Below, one piece after another: positions 6,428-14,745 of a stretch of 15,470 bases of DNA; position 1 is the first letter of the stretch, and the number at the start of each line of letters is the position of its first letter. Location of the stretch: the NCBI GenBank assembly GCA_905480445.1, contig CAJQQJ010000211.1, positions 1 to 15,470 on the forward strand, read 5' to 3'. A program made the position numbers and the translations under genes. The notes below the pieces were generated by a model. The model worked only from the letters and a program-made list of their open reading frames with translations. It made no database searches and had not been told where the DNA came from. Source of the stretch: an uncultured Alphaproteobacteria bacterium (lineage in GTDB: Bacteria; Pseudomonadota; Alphaproteobacteria; UBA7985; CAJQQZ01).

Positions 6428-7927
6428 TTGCGCATTGCAAAAATGCTGGTTTTAGGCGGTTTTTTTCTCTTAATTTGCGAGTCATTCGCCTGGTCTAAAG
6501 ACAACGAAAACAAAGGTTTATTGACCGCTGAACAGATAAAAACCGAACTAACTTTGATCGAAAAACTTTTGGAGCAGCAGCACCCAAATTTTGGTTTCTA
6601 TAAGTCAGCGACTGAGGTCAAAGACGCCTTTATCCGAGCTCGATCAGCAGCATCAGCGCCGCTTTCAGTTCAAAAATATTTCAACCTGGTCTACCCTTTG
6701 GTCGCACAGGTAAAAGACAGCCATACCTGTATCTTTGCGCCACGAAAAATCCGGCGAAATTCATTTCGTTATGATGGCGCCGCTTTCCCACTTTTGGTAA
6801 CTTTTCATGAAGACGTCGCCGTCGTTAACAGAAAGCACAATCAGGTTGAAGTCGGGACGAAGATAATTGAAATCAACAGCCGCACTATCCCTGAGATCAT
6901 CTCTGATTTGTCCGATTTCAGCTGCCATGACGGTAACAACATCAGCGCTACACTCAACCGTATGAACCAGAACTTTCCATTGATGTATCAGATGGCATAT
7001 GGAAATCGGCTTTCATTTACTGTTTTGATGATTACCCCCGACGGTCGTGAAATTTCAAAGAGGATGCGCAACAGGCCTGTCAACGTCATGAGTTCCCTTT
7101 ATGAGCCGTCAACTTGGCTGAAAGGTTTCATTAAAACTCGGTGGAAGAAGAAAGAGCAGACTTACTACATGAAAATTCGGTCTTTTTTGGTGGACAAAGA
7201 TCGATTTGCGAGAAGCATGGAAAGGGTCTTCAAAGACGTTAGTGAGAAAAATGCAAAGCATCTGGTAATTGATTTGCGGGGGAACGGTGGAGGATGGGTC
7301 AGTAACGCTTCTTTGTTGTTGGCTTACTTGCTTAATCGGCGACACTATTTCCCGCATTATTTCCATGTGCCAAGCAAGAAGCTGAATGCATTAGCAACCG
7401 TTTTACCTAACAAGAAACTAGTCAAGAACGAGCGAGATGCTTTGAAGGAAGCAAACCATTTCATCGGTCGGATAAAGCGGTTTAGTGGAAGAAAGAGAGC
7501 CTACCCTCAAGGCCTGTACGCCTTAGCCCGTTCACAAGCATGGGGGAAAAAGTCTTTCAAAGGCGAACTTCATGTTCTCATAGACGGCGGTACTTATTCG
7601 GCCGCTTCGATGATGGCTGCGCAACTGAGATTAAACAGAAAGGTCACATTTTACGGCGATATTGCTGGCGGTGCTCCCAATCGCAATTGCTCTTCACCTC
7701 ATCACGTCTATGTCCTACCCCACAGTGGGTTTCAGCTCCAAGTAGCCTGGAACTGTAACATTGAGAAGCTCAACCGAAGGCCTGGTGTCTTTAGGCCTGA
7801 CTTCTTCTTCGTGGACGAGGCGCATGACAGCAGATGGAAAGATCGTTTACTTAAGTTGGTTTACAAAAAAATAGCAGGAAAGTGGTTCCCCCCTCTCCCG
7901 CTTGAAAAGCCACTTAAGCTTAAGTAA
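6428..7927 (+). CDS. Exported S41-family peptidase (C-terminal-processing-protease-like)
   Basis: A serine peptidase-like protein of the S41 fold, likely periplasmic or lipid-free secreted. VIDLRGNGGGW and the downstream GGTYSAASMMAAQL are the two hallmark segments. The nucleophile is probably the Ser encoded at 7598-7600. The Lys that follows by about 25 residues in Prc/CtpA proteases is not seen; that stretch reads DIAGGAPNRN, a GG.PN pattern I associate with S41 members that lack PDZ domains. No PDZ domain is evident. The frame is open from ATG 6281, but the first 49 codons overlap the antisense small gene and do not resemble a signal peptide. TTG at 6428 gives (M)RIAKMLVLGG, then FFLLICESFA-W, with a basic n-region and an Ala cleavage site. 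ATG 6443 is the alternative. Neither has a strong ribosome site. Its stop is 3 nt from that of the convergent barrel gene. Confidence 0.82.
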   Translation: MRIAKMLVLGGFFLLICESFAWSKDNENKGLLTAEQIKTELTLIEKLLEQQHPNFGFYKSATEVKDAFIRARSAASAPLSVQKYFNLVYPLVAQVKDSHTCIFAPRKIRRNSFRYDGAAFPLLVTFHEDVAVVNRKHNQVEVGTKIIEINSRTIPEIISDLSDFSCHDGNNISATLNRMNQNFPLMYQMAYGNRLSFTVLMITPDGREISKRMRNRPVNVMSSLYEPSTWLKGFIKTRWKKKEQTYYMKIRSFLVDKDRFARSMERVFKDVSEKNAKHLVIDLRGNGGGWVSNASLLLAYLLNRRHYFPHYFHVPSKKLNALATVLPNKKLVKNERDALKEANHFIGRIKRFSGRKRAYPQGLYALARSQAWGKKSFKGELHVLIDGGTYSAASMMAAQLRLNRKVTFYGDIAGGAPNRNCSSPHHVYVLPHSGFQLQVAWNCNIEKLNRRPGVFRPDFFFVDEAHDSRWKDRLLKLVYKKIAGKWFPPLPLEKPLKLK

Positions 7928-7930
7928 AAT

Positions 7931-9874
7931 CTAGAACTTGCTAACCGCGTTAATGAAGAAGCCGTGTGCATCTGCATCTGTGTTTGTCAGATCATCGGTG
8001 AAACTAGCGAAGTTGTAACCGACGCCAACTTTAAAGTTATCTCCGAAGTGGCGGTAAACAGCAGCCAAGGCACCATAGCGAACAGTGTCACTTTCTTGCT
8101 CATAAAGCATTCTTGCTTCAATAACAGCATCCCAGTTCTTAACAACGTGCATGTCGGCTCTTAGAACACCGAGGTGAACAGTCGACTTGTAGAAGTCATT
8201 GCTGCTGCGTGAAGTGGTTCTTTCACCGACCTTCAAGCCGTATTTTGCGCCGACTGAGAACATCTCATTAATGTCATAGATAACATCGCCAGAGAAAATG
8301 TGACTGCGCTGTTTATAGTTCGCAGCAGCACCTGACGTGGCGTTCGTCGCAACGCTTGTTGGGAGGTCATAGTGACCAGTGTACTTAACGAGAGCATTAA
8401 GCTTGTCATTGTTGATCGGGCGATAAGCAAACCCAAGTGAAGCTTCAATGAACTCTGCATCTTCAAAAGAGCTCGTCACAGAAGATTCAGAAAAAGCCGC
8501 ATTGATCTTTGCCTGTAAACGCCAATCCGGGTTCATCTTATAAGAAAGCGTGGCGCGACCAAGATAGGTGTCTCTTGTGTTTTTGGCAGAATCTTCTTCA
8601 AATCTCGCCTCAATCGCTGCTCCAACAGACAAGCCAGGAACGCCGTATCCAACTTCTCCTGTAACAGCTACACGCTCTAGTGCCGTGCCACCGACACCGT
8701 CAGATACATCTCCGTATTCACCGGAAGCACCAAAAGTCCAACGATCATTTGGTGTGTAAGTAACACCGTAAGCATGAGTTAAACCTGTCACTGAACTGCC
8801 GACGTGAGCAATGCGTTCTTCGCCGTAAACAGACAGAGCGTCGGTGTAGCGGGTTTTGCCACCAAATGTTACTGATCCACCAGACTTAGCCGTGCCAGAA
8901 CCAGTGTTAGTGCGATCTGTCAGCTCATAGGCAAGATAGTATTCTGTTCTATCTGAATAGTGGTAGTCAGCAGACAAACGAGCACCCAATCCACCATCGC
9001 CTTCGGAAATCTCGCCGCCAATCGATAATTTCTCGGTGACTTTAACGTTACCACCAACACCGAAGCGATTGTTATCTTCGAGCGTACCTGATACCGCCGC
9101 AGTTAACTGACCAAAGGCATAAACCTCGTAGTCTTGACCGTGGTAGCGAACTTCACCACCGACATCCAAACGATCGCCACTAGTGTTTTCTACATAGCCG
9201 ACACCGCCACCCACAGACCAGTTGTCAGAAACCTTCCAAACAACATCAAGGTTAGCGTCACTTCTGTCGCTGTTACTCGTTACGTCGCTTGTGTGGTCAA
9301 AGGCACCGCGAACCTCAATTCCTTCGGCTACTTGAACTGTGGCGCTGACGCCAAACTGGTCAATTTCATTCGCTGTGTACTGGCCAGGTGCAGCAAAACC
9401 AGCGTCACGATGTTGGTAGTAAGCTGTCAAAACGCCACCAATCTGGCTCACGCCTAGCTCTGCCAAGTCAGCTGCGGCTTCAATTCTGTAGCCAACAGCA
9501 TCGTTAGAGAAAGGTGCGATGGCACCAGTACCTGAACCGTTGTTTGTTGGGCTGCTGAAGAAGCCACCGTCGCCTGAACCAACTTCGCCGTAACCTGGGC
9601 CCTTTGTTTGTGCAAACTCAGCCTTGATGTAAGTACCAGCGTTCATTCTGAGTGTGATGTCTGCACCCAGCAACTCACGATTGACCGTGCCTGATTGGTC
9701 AGTCATCGCACTGGCACCGATTTTAACAAAGTCGCCAATCCAAGCCTGGGCGCGACCACCATAGAACAGGCCGTCATCAATATCTGTCACCAACGGTGTG
9801 TATTCATAGTAAGTAAGCAACCAAGAAGGCTGGGTTCCCTGAAAGAGTACCACCCTGCACCAAGAAACCGTCAT
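7931..9874 (-). CDS. C-terminal beta-barrel half of a frameshifted large outer-membrane protein
   Basis: From about 9811 downward this frame encodes roughly 625 residues of alternating hydrophobic/polar strands with aromatic girdles. It ends NAVSKF, and the terminal Phe is the typical BAM recognition residue of outer-membrane barrels. Strand-like segments such as GVGYNFASF, EYYLAYEL, YEVYAFGQL and WRLQAKINAAF recur about every 20 residues, as expected for a barrel of many strands. The first 21 codons (9874-9812, starting MTVSWCRVVL) are an out-of-frame reading of the N-terminal half and are not real protein. The true protein continues from the upstream frame: removing one copy of the duplicated GTAA at 9809-9816 gives NPAFLVAYYEYTPLVTDI without a break. 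As the sequence stands this half has no plausible start of its own, so it is probably not made unless the frame is restored. Confidence 0.8.
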   Translation of the reverse strand: MTVSWCRVVLFQGTQPSWLLTYYEYTPLVTDIDDGLFYGGRAQAWIGDFVKIGASAMTDQSGTVNRELLGADITLRMNAGTYIKAEFAQTKGPGYGEVGSGDGGFFSSPTNNGSGTGAIAPFSNDAVGYRIEAAADLAELGVSQIGGVLTAYYQHRDAGFAAPGQYTANEIDQFGVSATVQVAEGIEVRGAFDHTSDVTSNSDRSDANLDVVWKVSDNWSVGGGVGYVENTSGDRLDVGGEVRYHGQDYEVYAFGQLTAAVSGTLEDNNRFGVGGNVKVTEKLSIGGEISEGDGGLGARLSADYHYSDRTEYYLAYELTDRTNTGSGTAKSGGSVTFGGKTRYTDALSVYGEERIAHVGSSVTGLTHAYGVTYTPNDRWTFGASGEYGDVSDGVGGTALERVAVTGEVGYGVPGLSVGAAIEARFEEDSAKNTRDTYLGRATLSYKMNPDWRLQAKINAAFSESSVTSSFEDAEFIEASLGFAYRPINNDKLNALVKYTGHYDLPTSVATNATSGAAANYKQRSHIFSGDVIYDINEMFSVGAKYGLKVGERTTSRSSNDFYKSTVHLGVLRADMHVVKNWDAVIEARMLYEQESDTVRYGALAAVYRHFGDNFKVGVGYNFASFTDDLTNTDADAHGFFINAVSKF

Positions 9875-11687
9875 CGACTGTACTGGTTAGAGGTTGCGAA
9901 AGAATGATGCGGCCCTGGATATAGTCGATGTCGTAGTCTTCTCCGTAAACCAGGTTGCGCGAGTTAAGAACAATGTTTGAATTAGAATCCCTAACTTCAA
10001 TTCTCAAGCGCTCGCCACCGATGCTAATATCTTGTTTTTGAAGGAAATAAACAGATCCGCCAGTTCCTCTAAAGACTTCTCTTTGGTGCGCTGTACCTGG
10101 CTCTGCCGCAAAAGCATCAACCTGGATACGTTGCTCACCGAACGAAGTTTGTGTTGGACTGCCGTAGTGTGCCTTTAGACCATAGAGACCACGGCTTACC
10201 TGAGCGAAATCTGTCTGAGTTAACTCAGTTTGATAGTTGCCCCACATGACATAAGAGTTGCCACGTTCAACCCGCACGAAGAACTTACCTTGTGTCGGTG
10301 CTAATTCTTCGGTTGTGCTGTCGTCACCGTAGACTGGGTAATAACGATCAGGATCCAAACGGCGCAGCAGTTGGCGTGTGTCTTTTTCGTCCAAATTGGA
10401 CAGCAAGTCCCCGATTGAATCTTCACCGGTGTCAGCCATCGCTGTAATTAGATACTTGCCCTGCACTTTGCCCTTAAGGAAGAAGGCCAAACGCCCGTCG
10501 ATGTAAACATCGTCATATTCGCCTTCCGCATCCAAAACCGTGCTGGCTGGTCCACTGACATCTGTTGTACCAATTGTTAAGTCGCCGAGACCAATGTAGA
10601 AAAAGTCGTTGTCTGGAACATAGAGATTGCGTTGGAATTCGATGCCCTTGCCGTCTCTATCGAGAATAGCAATGGTGACATTGTGCGATCCGGCAGGAAC
10701 AATCTCGCGCAGTACAAATTCTCTACCACGGCTGACTGGAACCTCACGACCCATGACAAAAATATGGAAACCTTCGGGAACATCGCGTCCAGAAACCGTT
10801 ACGGCTCCACCAGAAACTTCAATATTCTCAATTTCCAGGCTGTTTTTGTCGTAGCCGATTAAAGTCTCGACATCAAAAGCCGAAACATCATTGTCGAAAC
10901 GTCCCAACTGACCTTTTGTGATCTTCAAACGCTTCGGTCTTGTTTCATCAAAGCGGCCATCACGACCATACATGCGAAGAACGTATTGAACTTCTGGATA
11001 GCGCTCACCAAAATCGCGACTTGGTATCCAATCAACGCGCTTGCCTGCTGTTACTGGAAGAACTTCGAGAGGCTTCTTTTGCGTTGAAGCGCCACTGCGG
11101 TGTTGCGCGACGCCGGAATCCACTGGGAAGATGCGAACTTCAGCGCGGCGGATCCATGCGCCATAATTCCAATAAGGCGTGAACACCACTGGACGCCAGC
11201 GAACACCGGCCTCTAAAGATCTTGCTTGCGCTTCCACATTGGCAACACGCTTCAGTTCTAAGCCGTCATAACTAAGATTGATATCCATTGCGTCCAAAGC
11301 AACGTCGACGGCTCTTTGATCATCCTCAGCCGTGGGTACCAAGAGTTGCGTTGGTGCACCGTTGCCATCGATGGCTTGACCATCAACTGTAATCTGGAAA
11401 GCTTGCCCGTTTGGAATAGGTTCGCCGTGGCCAGGTGCCGCGCGTTCTTGGTTCAGGCCAACAGGCTCCACGTTAACACGGCCACTATCGTGGAAACCGC
11501 CGTCAGCCAAACCTCCAACACCATCCAAACCGGGGATTCTCAACGCATTGCTCAAGATCTCGCCCGTTTTCGCTATGTCAGGAAAATCGAGCCATTTTGT
11601 TTGAGCCACCGCAGTTGTGCCAAGAGCCAGGCTTGCGCCCAAGATTGCGGTACCAAGAACGGATCTAATCGTGTTGCTGAATTTCAT
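9804..11687 (-). CDS. N-terminal half of the same large outer-membrane protein, cut short by a frameshift
   Basis: 627 residues with a clear Sec signal peptide: a basic start (MKFSNTIRSV), a hydrophobic core, and cleavage after AVA at about residue 28. Then come a region rich in Pro/Gly (about 35-120), a beta-rich domain (about 130-280), and a PEGA/Ig-like domain (about 295-355; DVPEGFHIFVMGREVPVSRG). A conserved part that leads into the barrel follows (about 360-620), containing YIDGRLAFFLKGKVQGKYLI, DPDRYYPVYGDDST and YIQGRIILSQPL. I associate this layout with large OmpA-neighbour or DUF11-neighbour outer-membrane proteins; the exact function is unknown. The frame stops at TGA 9804-9806 immediately after AYLL, caused by a duplicated TTAC. 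Without the duplication the gene 11687-7931 is 3753 nt, which is divisible by three and gives 1250 residues. The ribosome site is weak (GAAGC). Confidence 0.85.
   Translation of the reverse strand: MKFSNTIRSVLGTAILGASLALGTTAVAQTKWLDFPDIAKTGEILSNALRIPGLDGVGGLADGGFHDSGRVNVEPVGLNQERAAPGHGEPIPNGQAFQITVDGQAIDGNGAPTQLLVPTAEDDQRAVDVALDAMDINLSYDGLELKRVANVEAQARSLEAGVRWRPVVFTPYWNYGAWIRRAEVRIFPVDSGVAQHRSGASTQKKPLEVLPVTAGKRVDWIPSRDFGERYPEVQYVLRMYGRDGRFDETRPKRLKITKGQLGRFDNDVSAFDVETLIGYDKNSLEIENIEVSGGAVTVSGRDVPEGFHIFVMGREVPVSRGREFVLREIVPAGSHNVTIAILDRDGKGIEFQRNLYVPDNDFFYIGLGDLTIGTTDVSGPASTVLDAEGEYDDVYIDGRLAFFLKGKVQGKYLITAMADTGEDSIGDLLSNLDEKDTRQLLRRLDPDRYYPVYGDDSTTEELAPTQGKFFVRVERGNSYVMWGNYQTELTQTDFAQVSRGLYGLKAHYGSPTQTSFGEQRIQVDAFAAEPGTAHQREVFRGTGGSVYFLQKQDISIGGERLRIEVRDSNSNIVLNSRNLVYGEDYDIDYIQGRIILSQPLTSTVDDGFLVQGGTLSGNPAFLVAYLL
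9809..9816. repeat. Tandem GTAA duplication that breaks the barrel gene
   Basis: The plus strand reads GTAAGTAAG at 9809-9817; on the coding strand this is CTTACTTAC. With both copies the reading is V-A-Y-L-L-stop. With one copy removed the coding strand reads GTT GCT TAC TAT GAA TAC, V-A-Y-Y-E-Y, and continues in the open barrel frame. A 4-bp tandem duplication by slippage is the simplest explanation. Confidence 0.85.
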
Positions 11688-11827
11688 TTTGCTTCAACTA
11701 TTCCAATTTTGCGAAGTAGCGCCGAACCCTCCTCATCAAGCTCACCCAAGATGAAATTCGCGCTTAAAATCAATTTCGAGATACCACAGCTTATCTAGGC
11801 AGAAATCTAAAATTTGATGGTAAAACG

Positions 11828-12082
11828 GAGTCGAAGCGATTCGCATAGTAAAAAAAATTTGCAAAATGCTTCATTTGAGTACCTAAAATTCGTATATTGC
11901 GAGAGTTATCGCCTTAGAATTCATGGGTGACTCGCAAAATTGATGTCATAGCTGTGAAATTGCGAATCTAGTATAGATTTAAAAATTCGACCGATTCGGA
12001 TCTAGAAATAAGTATTCGCAATATTTTTTACTTACTCATTACTTAGATTATCTCAAAAATTGTTCTTATTAAGTAACGAATC
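11828..12082. promoter_or_regulatory. Cluster of six GANTC (CcrM-type) methylation sites
   Basis: GAGTC 11828-11832, GATTC 11838-11842, GACTC 11929-11933, GAATC 11964-11968, GATTC 11993-11997 and GAATC 12078-12082. By chance about one is expected in 255 bp of random sequence. In alphaproteobacteria GANTC is the target of the cell-cycle methyltransferase CcrM, and clusters in promoters are read by GcrA. The sites are seen directly; the regulatory role and the alphaproteobacterial origin are inferences. Confidence 0.45.
11959..12022 (+). repeat. Nested dyad structure followed by a T run
   Basis: ATTGCGAAT (11959-11967) and ATTCGCAAT (12014-12022) are perfect inverted repeats 46 nt apart. Inside lie two smaller dyads: AATCTA-GTA-TAGATT (11965-11979) and CCGA-T-TCGG (11991-11999). 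On the plus strand the outer stem is followed by ATTTTTTAC. It could be an operator array, the 3' end of a small RNA, or a weak terminator. A second pair of the same motif, TTGCGAG (11897-11903) and CTCGCAA (11931-11937), lies just to the left, which favours protein-binding sites. Confidence 0.4.
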
Positions 12083-12241
12083 TAAACAGCCAATATTTCC
12101 ATTATGCAAATTTGGCTCTCAATTACTTACATTCCCCAAATCAAGCTTCCATTAGAAAGACAAAGGCTTTAACCTCAGCCTCTAACAACTCATAATGCGC
12201 TGCAACAACCAAGCACGCCTATCATCCCCAACCTTGTTCGA

Positions 12242-14743
12242 ATGCCTGTGAAACTTCCCCATTTTAGGCCACCTCTCCCCATCGACGGTTACCTAGGCCA
12301 AGTCGAGTCGATTCTAGCAGAGAGAAGTAATCTGATTGTGGAGGCAGAACCCGGCAGCGGGAAAACAACTCGAGTCCCCTTAGCCCTACTTGACCTTGCA
12401 AAAGCGGCGCAAAAGAAGATCATTTTGCTCGGCCCTAGGCGTGTCACTGTTCGCGCAGCAGCAAACAGATTAGCAGAGCAACTCGGTGAAAAAATTGGCG
12501 AAACAGTTGGTTACAGAATTCGAGGTGAATCTAAAACCAGCCGCAAGAACCTTATAGAAGTCATGACCGAAGGCCTTTTTGTGAGAAAATTGGTCAATGA
12601 TCCGGAATTAACTGACTGTTACGCCGTCATTTTTGACGAAGTTCATGAAAGGAGCCTCGACGGAGACCTCGGCTTAACGCTCTGCCATGATATCCAGCAG
12701 GCATTGCGTCCCGACCTTCGAATGATTGCTATGTCGGCAACCCTCAGGGGCTTAGCGTTAGAACCACTCCTCCCAGATGCAAAAAAACTCACAGTTCCAG
12801 GGAAAACCCACCCACTTGAACTTCGTTGGACCCAAAGCGACAATCCCTTTTTGGATTTTTCAACGCTTCCAAACCACATTCACTTAGTAATTAATCAGAC
12901 GGAAGGGGATATTCTGGTCTTTTTGCCAGGGGAGGCTGAAATCCGGCGGGTAGAAAGAGATCTACAACAGAATCAAGCCAAGGGTATTCTAGTAGCACCG
13001 CTTTATGGCTCTCAATCCTCCAAGGATCAGCAAATTGCTTTGGCTCCTTCTCGTGATGGGCGTCGCAAAATCATCCTGACAACAAACATTGCAGAATCGT
13101 CACTTACCGTACCAGGAGTTCGCACAGTGATAGACACGGGCTTGGAACGGCGCCCTTCTTTTGATTTAGCGCTGAATGCCACGGCCCTAACCACCGCCCC
13201 TATTTCGCAAGCTTCGGCCGACCAAAGAGCTGGACGCGCCGCCAGATTAGGGCCGGGCCTATGTTATCGATTATGGTCTGAACGCAGCCACCGATCGCGG
13301 GAGCGCCAGCGGCCACCTGAAATTGAAAACAGCGACCTTTCATCCTTAGCACTAAGCTTAGCGGGATTGGGTGTTGGCAATGCTGAACAGCTTAACTGGT
13401 TAACACCGCCGCCAAAGACAGCTTTCGATCTTGCATGGAAGGAATTGGAAAGCCTTCGTATTGTTCAAGAGGGTCGTATTACTACCTTCGGACAACAAGC
13501 CCTTCGCTTTGGCACAAACCCTCGCCTGGCCTCTCTTCTCATCAGAGGAAAAGAACAAGGTGCAATATCTGAAGCGGCTGTTGTTGCTACTCTGCTCGAT
13601 GACCCAACCCTGCTCGCTGATCGAAGAGAAATAGAGCTCAAGCATCAAAGCGACGCTTTGCTAGGACAAACAACCGGCAATGCTATCAATCGAGGGAAAG
13701 TCGCTAACTCGAAGCGAACGTTATTGAATTATATCAATATATTAGATGGAATATTATCTACTGTAGACTTGCAAATTATGGCCAGTTTATTGGCGCAGGC
13801 ATTCCCTAGTTTGGTAGCGCAAGCGCGACCGAACCAACCGGGGTCTTTTCTTCTTGCGAACGGGACCGGTGCGGAAATTGACGCAGAGCACCCTCTGTCG
13901 ACAGCGCAATATCTAACCGTGGGAAGTCTGGTAAAAACAAAGACTGGTAAAGTAAGAATAAGTCTTGCAACCGAGCTTCCCCATTCTGCAATCACAGAAT
14001 TGTTTGGTGAAGAAATTTACACAGAAGAAAACCTTGGTTTCAATCAAGAAACCTCTGAATTCGTTGCGCAATCATTGACTAAATTCGGAAGCTTAACGTT
14101 AAAGAAACAAAGAATAAGCAAGCTGACTCAAGACCAAATTTTTTCTATTATAAAGAGATTTTCTGTAAACTCGAATTTAGATTTCTTGCCATGGAGTAAG
14201 AGCGCAGAGGAATTGCTTAACCGCCTAGAGTTTCTCCACTCAAAGGCACCTGAACTCTGGCCAAGTTTTACTCGAGAATCTCTTACTGCCAACCTCTCTG
14301 ACTGGCTACCTCCCTACTTGGTTGGTGTCCAAAAGTTTCGGGATCTAACTAAGCTCAACCTCGAACAAATTTTCCTAGATCAATTGTCGTGGGAACAAAA
14401 GGAGCAGTTGGAAAAGTCAGCTCCGCAAGCAATCAAAATTCCAACCGGTGAAAACCGACGGATCGACTACAGCGGTGAACAACCAACACTTTCCTGCAGA
14501 ATCCAAGAACTATTTGGCATGGTTGCAAGCCCGCGCATCGGCCCACAACAAAAGCCAATACTAATCCAACTTCTTTCGCCAGCCCAACGACCCGTGCAAA
14601 CTACACAGGATCTAAGGAGTTTCTGGGAGACCACCTACAAACAAGTGAAGGCAGAATTGAAGGGCCGATACCCCAAGCATTTCTGGCCAGATGATCCACT
14701 AACTGCCGAAGCCACATCACGGGCAAAACCTAGAAAAAGGTAG
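12242..14743 (+). CDS. hrpB: ATP-dependent helicase HrpB
   Basis: A DEAH-type superfamily 2 RNA/DNA helicase of 833 residues, the normal HrpB length. Walker A is EAEPGSGKTTR (34-44), motif II is DEVHERSLD (132-140), motif III is SAT (165-167), and motif VI is QRAGRAARLGPG (328-339). TTNIAESSLTVPGV precedes motif VI as in the family. The helicase-associated domain follows, and then the HrpB-specific C-terminus with LLSPAQRPVQTTQDLRSFW and the end motif LKGRYPKHFWPDDP (about 808-821), a reliable HrpB signature. The physiological role of HrpB is poorly defined in most bacteria. The start ATG at 12242 fits the family N-terminus, but there is no recognisable ribosome site (the upstream bases are CTTGTTCGA), so translation may be leaderless or weak. 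It is monocistronic, divergent from the barrel gene, and convergent with the hydrolase (2 nt between stops). Confidence 0.96.
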   Translation: MPVKLPHFRPPLPIDGYLGQVESILAERSNLIVEAEPGSGKTTRVPLALLDLAKAAQKKIILLGPRRVTVRAAANRLAEQLGEKIGETVGYRIRGESKTSRKNLIEVMTEGLFVRKLVNDPELTDCYAVIFDEVHERSLDGDLGLTLCHDIQQALRPDLRMIAMSATLRGLALEPLLPDAKKLTVPGKTHPLELRWTQSDNPFLDFSTLPNHIHLVINQTEGDILVFLPGEAEIRRVERDLQQNQAKGILVAPLYGSQSSKDQQIALAPSRDGRRKIILTTNIAESSLTVPGVRTVIDTGLERRPSFDLALNATALTTAPISQASADQRAGRAARLGPGLCYRLWSERSHRSRERQRPPEIENSDLSSLALSLAGLGVGNAEQLNWLTPPPKTAFDLAWKELESLRIVQEGRITTFGQQALRFGTNPRLASLLIRGKEQGAISEAAVVATLLDDPTLLADRREIELKHQSDALLGQTTGNAINRGKVANSKRTLLNYINILDGILSTVDLQIMASLLAQAFPSLVAQARPNQPGSFLLANGTGAEIDAEHPLSTAQYLTVGSLVKTKTGKVRISLATELPHSAITELFGEEIYTEENLGFNQETSEFVAQSLTKFGSLTLKKQRISKLTQDQIFSIIKRFSVNSNLDFLPWSKSAEELLNRLEFLHSKAPELWPSFTRESLTANLSDWLPPYLVGVQKFRDLTKLNLEQIFLDQLSWEQKEQLEKSAPQAIKIPTGENRRIDYSGEQPTLSCRIQELFGMVASPRIGPQQKPILIQLLSPAQRPVQTTQDLRSFWETTYKQVKAELKGRYPKHFWPDDPLTAEATSRAKPRKR

Positions 14744-14745
14744 CC

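Larger units (their letters stand above)
11688..12241. promoter_or_regulatory. AT-rich divergent intergenic region between the barrel gene and hrpB
   Basis: This 554-bp gap has no convincing gene. It is visibly richer in A+T than the flanking genes and must hold the promoters of two divergent genes. It contains six GANTC sites (see the separate entry) and several copies of a TTGCGAA/TTCGCAA motif: 11709-11715, 11840-11845 (partial), 11897-11903, 11931-11937, 11960-11966 and 12015-12021. Four of these form two inverted pairs. Several TTACTTA-like words occur between 12029 and 12130. I could not place a confident -35/-10 pair for either gene. No tRNA or clear terminator was found apart from the dyad listed separately. 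Confidence 0.6.

Noticed and set aside
7912..7925. Perfect 14-bp palindrome ACTTAAGCTTAAGT at the convergent stops of the S41 and barrel genes
   Set aside because: It has no loop and no flanking T tract, so it is a poor terminator. It is explained by the codons for Leu-Lys-Leu-Lys at the end of the peptidase, and there is no second copy.
11680..11760. 9-bp inverted repeat GAATTTCAT/ATGAAATTC around the barrel gene start
   Set aside because: The arms are about 60 nt apart, AT-rich and unextended, so chance is a sufficient explanation.
11316..11798. 160-residue open frame on the plus strand antisense to the barrel gene
   Set aside because: It is a shadow of the well-supported minus-strand signal peptide and N-terminal domain. 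It has no ribosome site, and its composition is typical of antisense reading.
11698..11846. Two tiny minus-strand frames upstream of the barrel gene (a 34-codon frame from 11846 and MRRVRRYFAKLE)
   Set aside because: Neither has a convincing ribosome site or composition. They could be leader peptides, but short frames like these are expected by chance.
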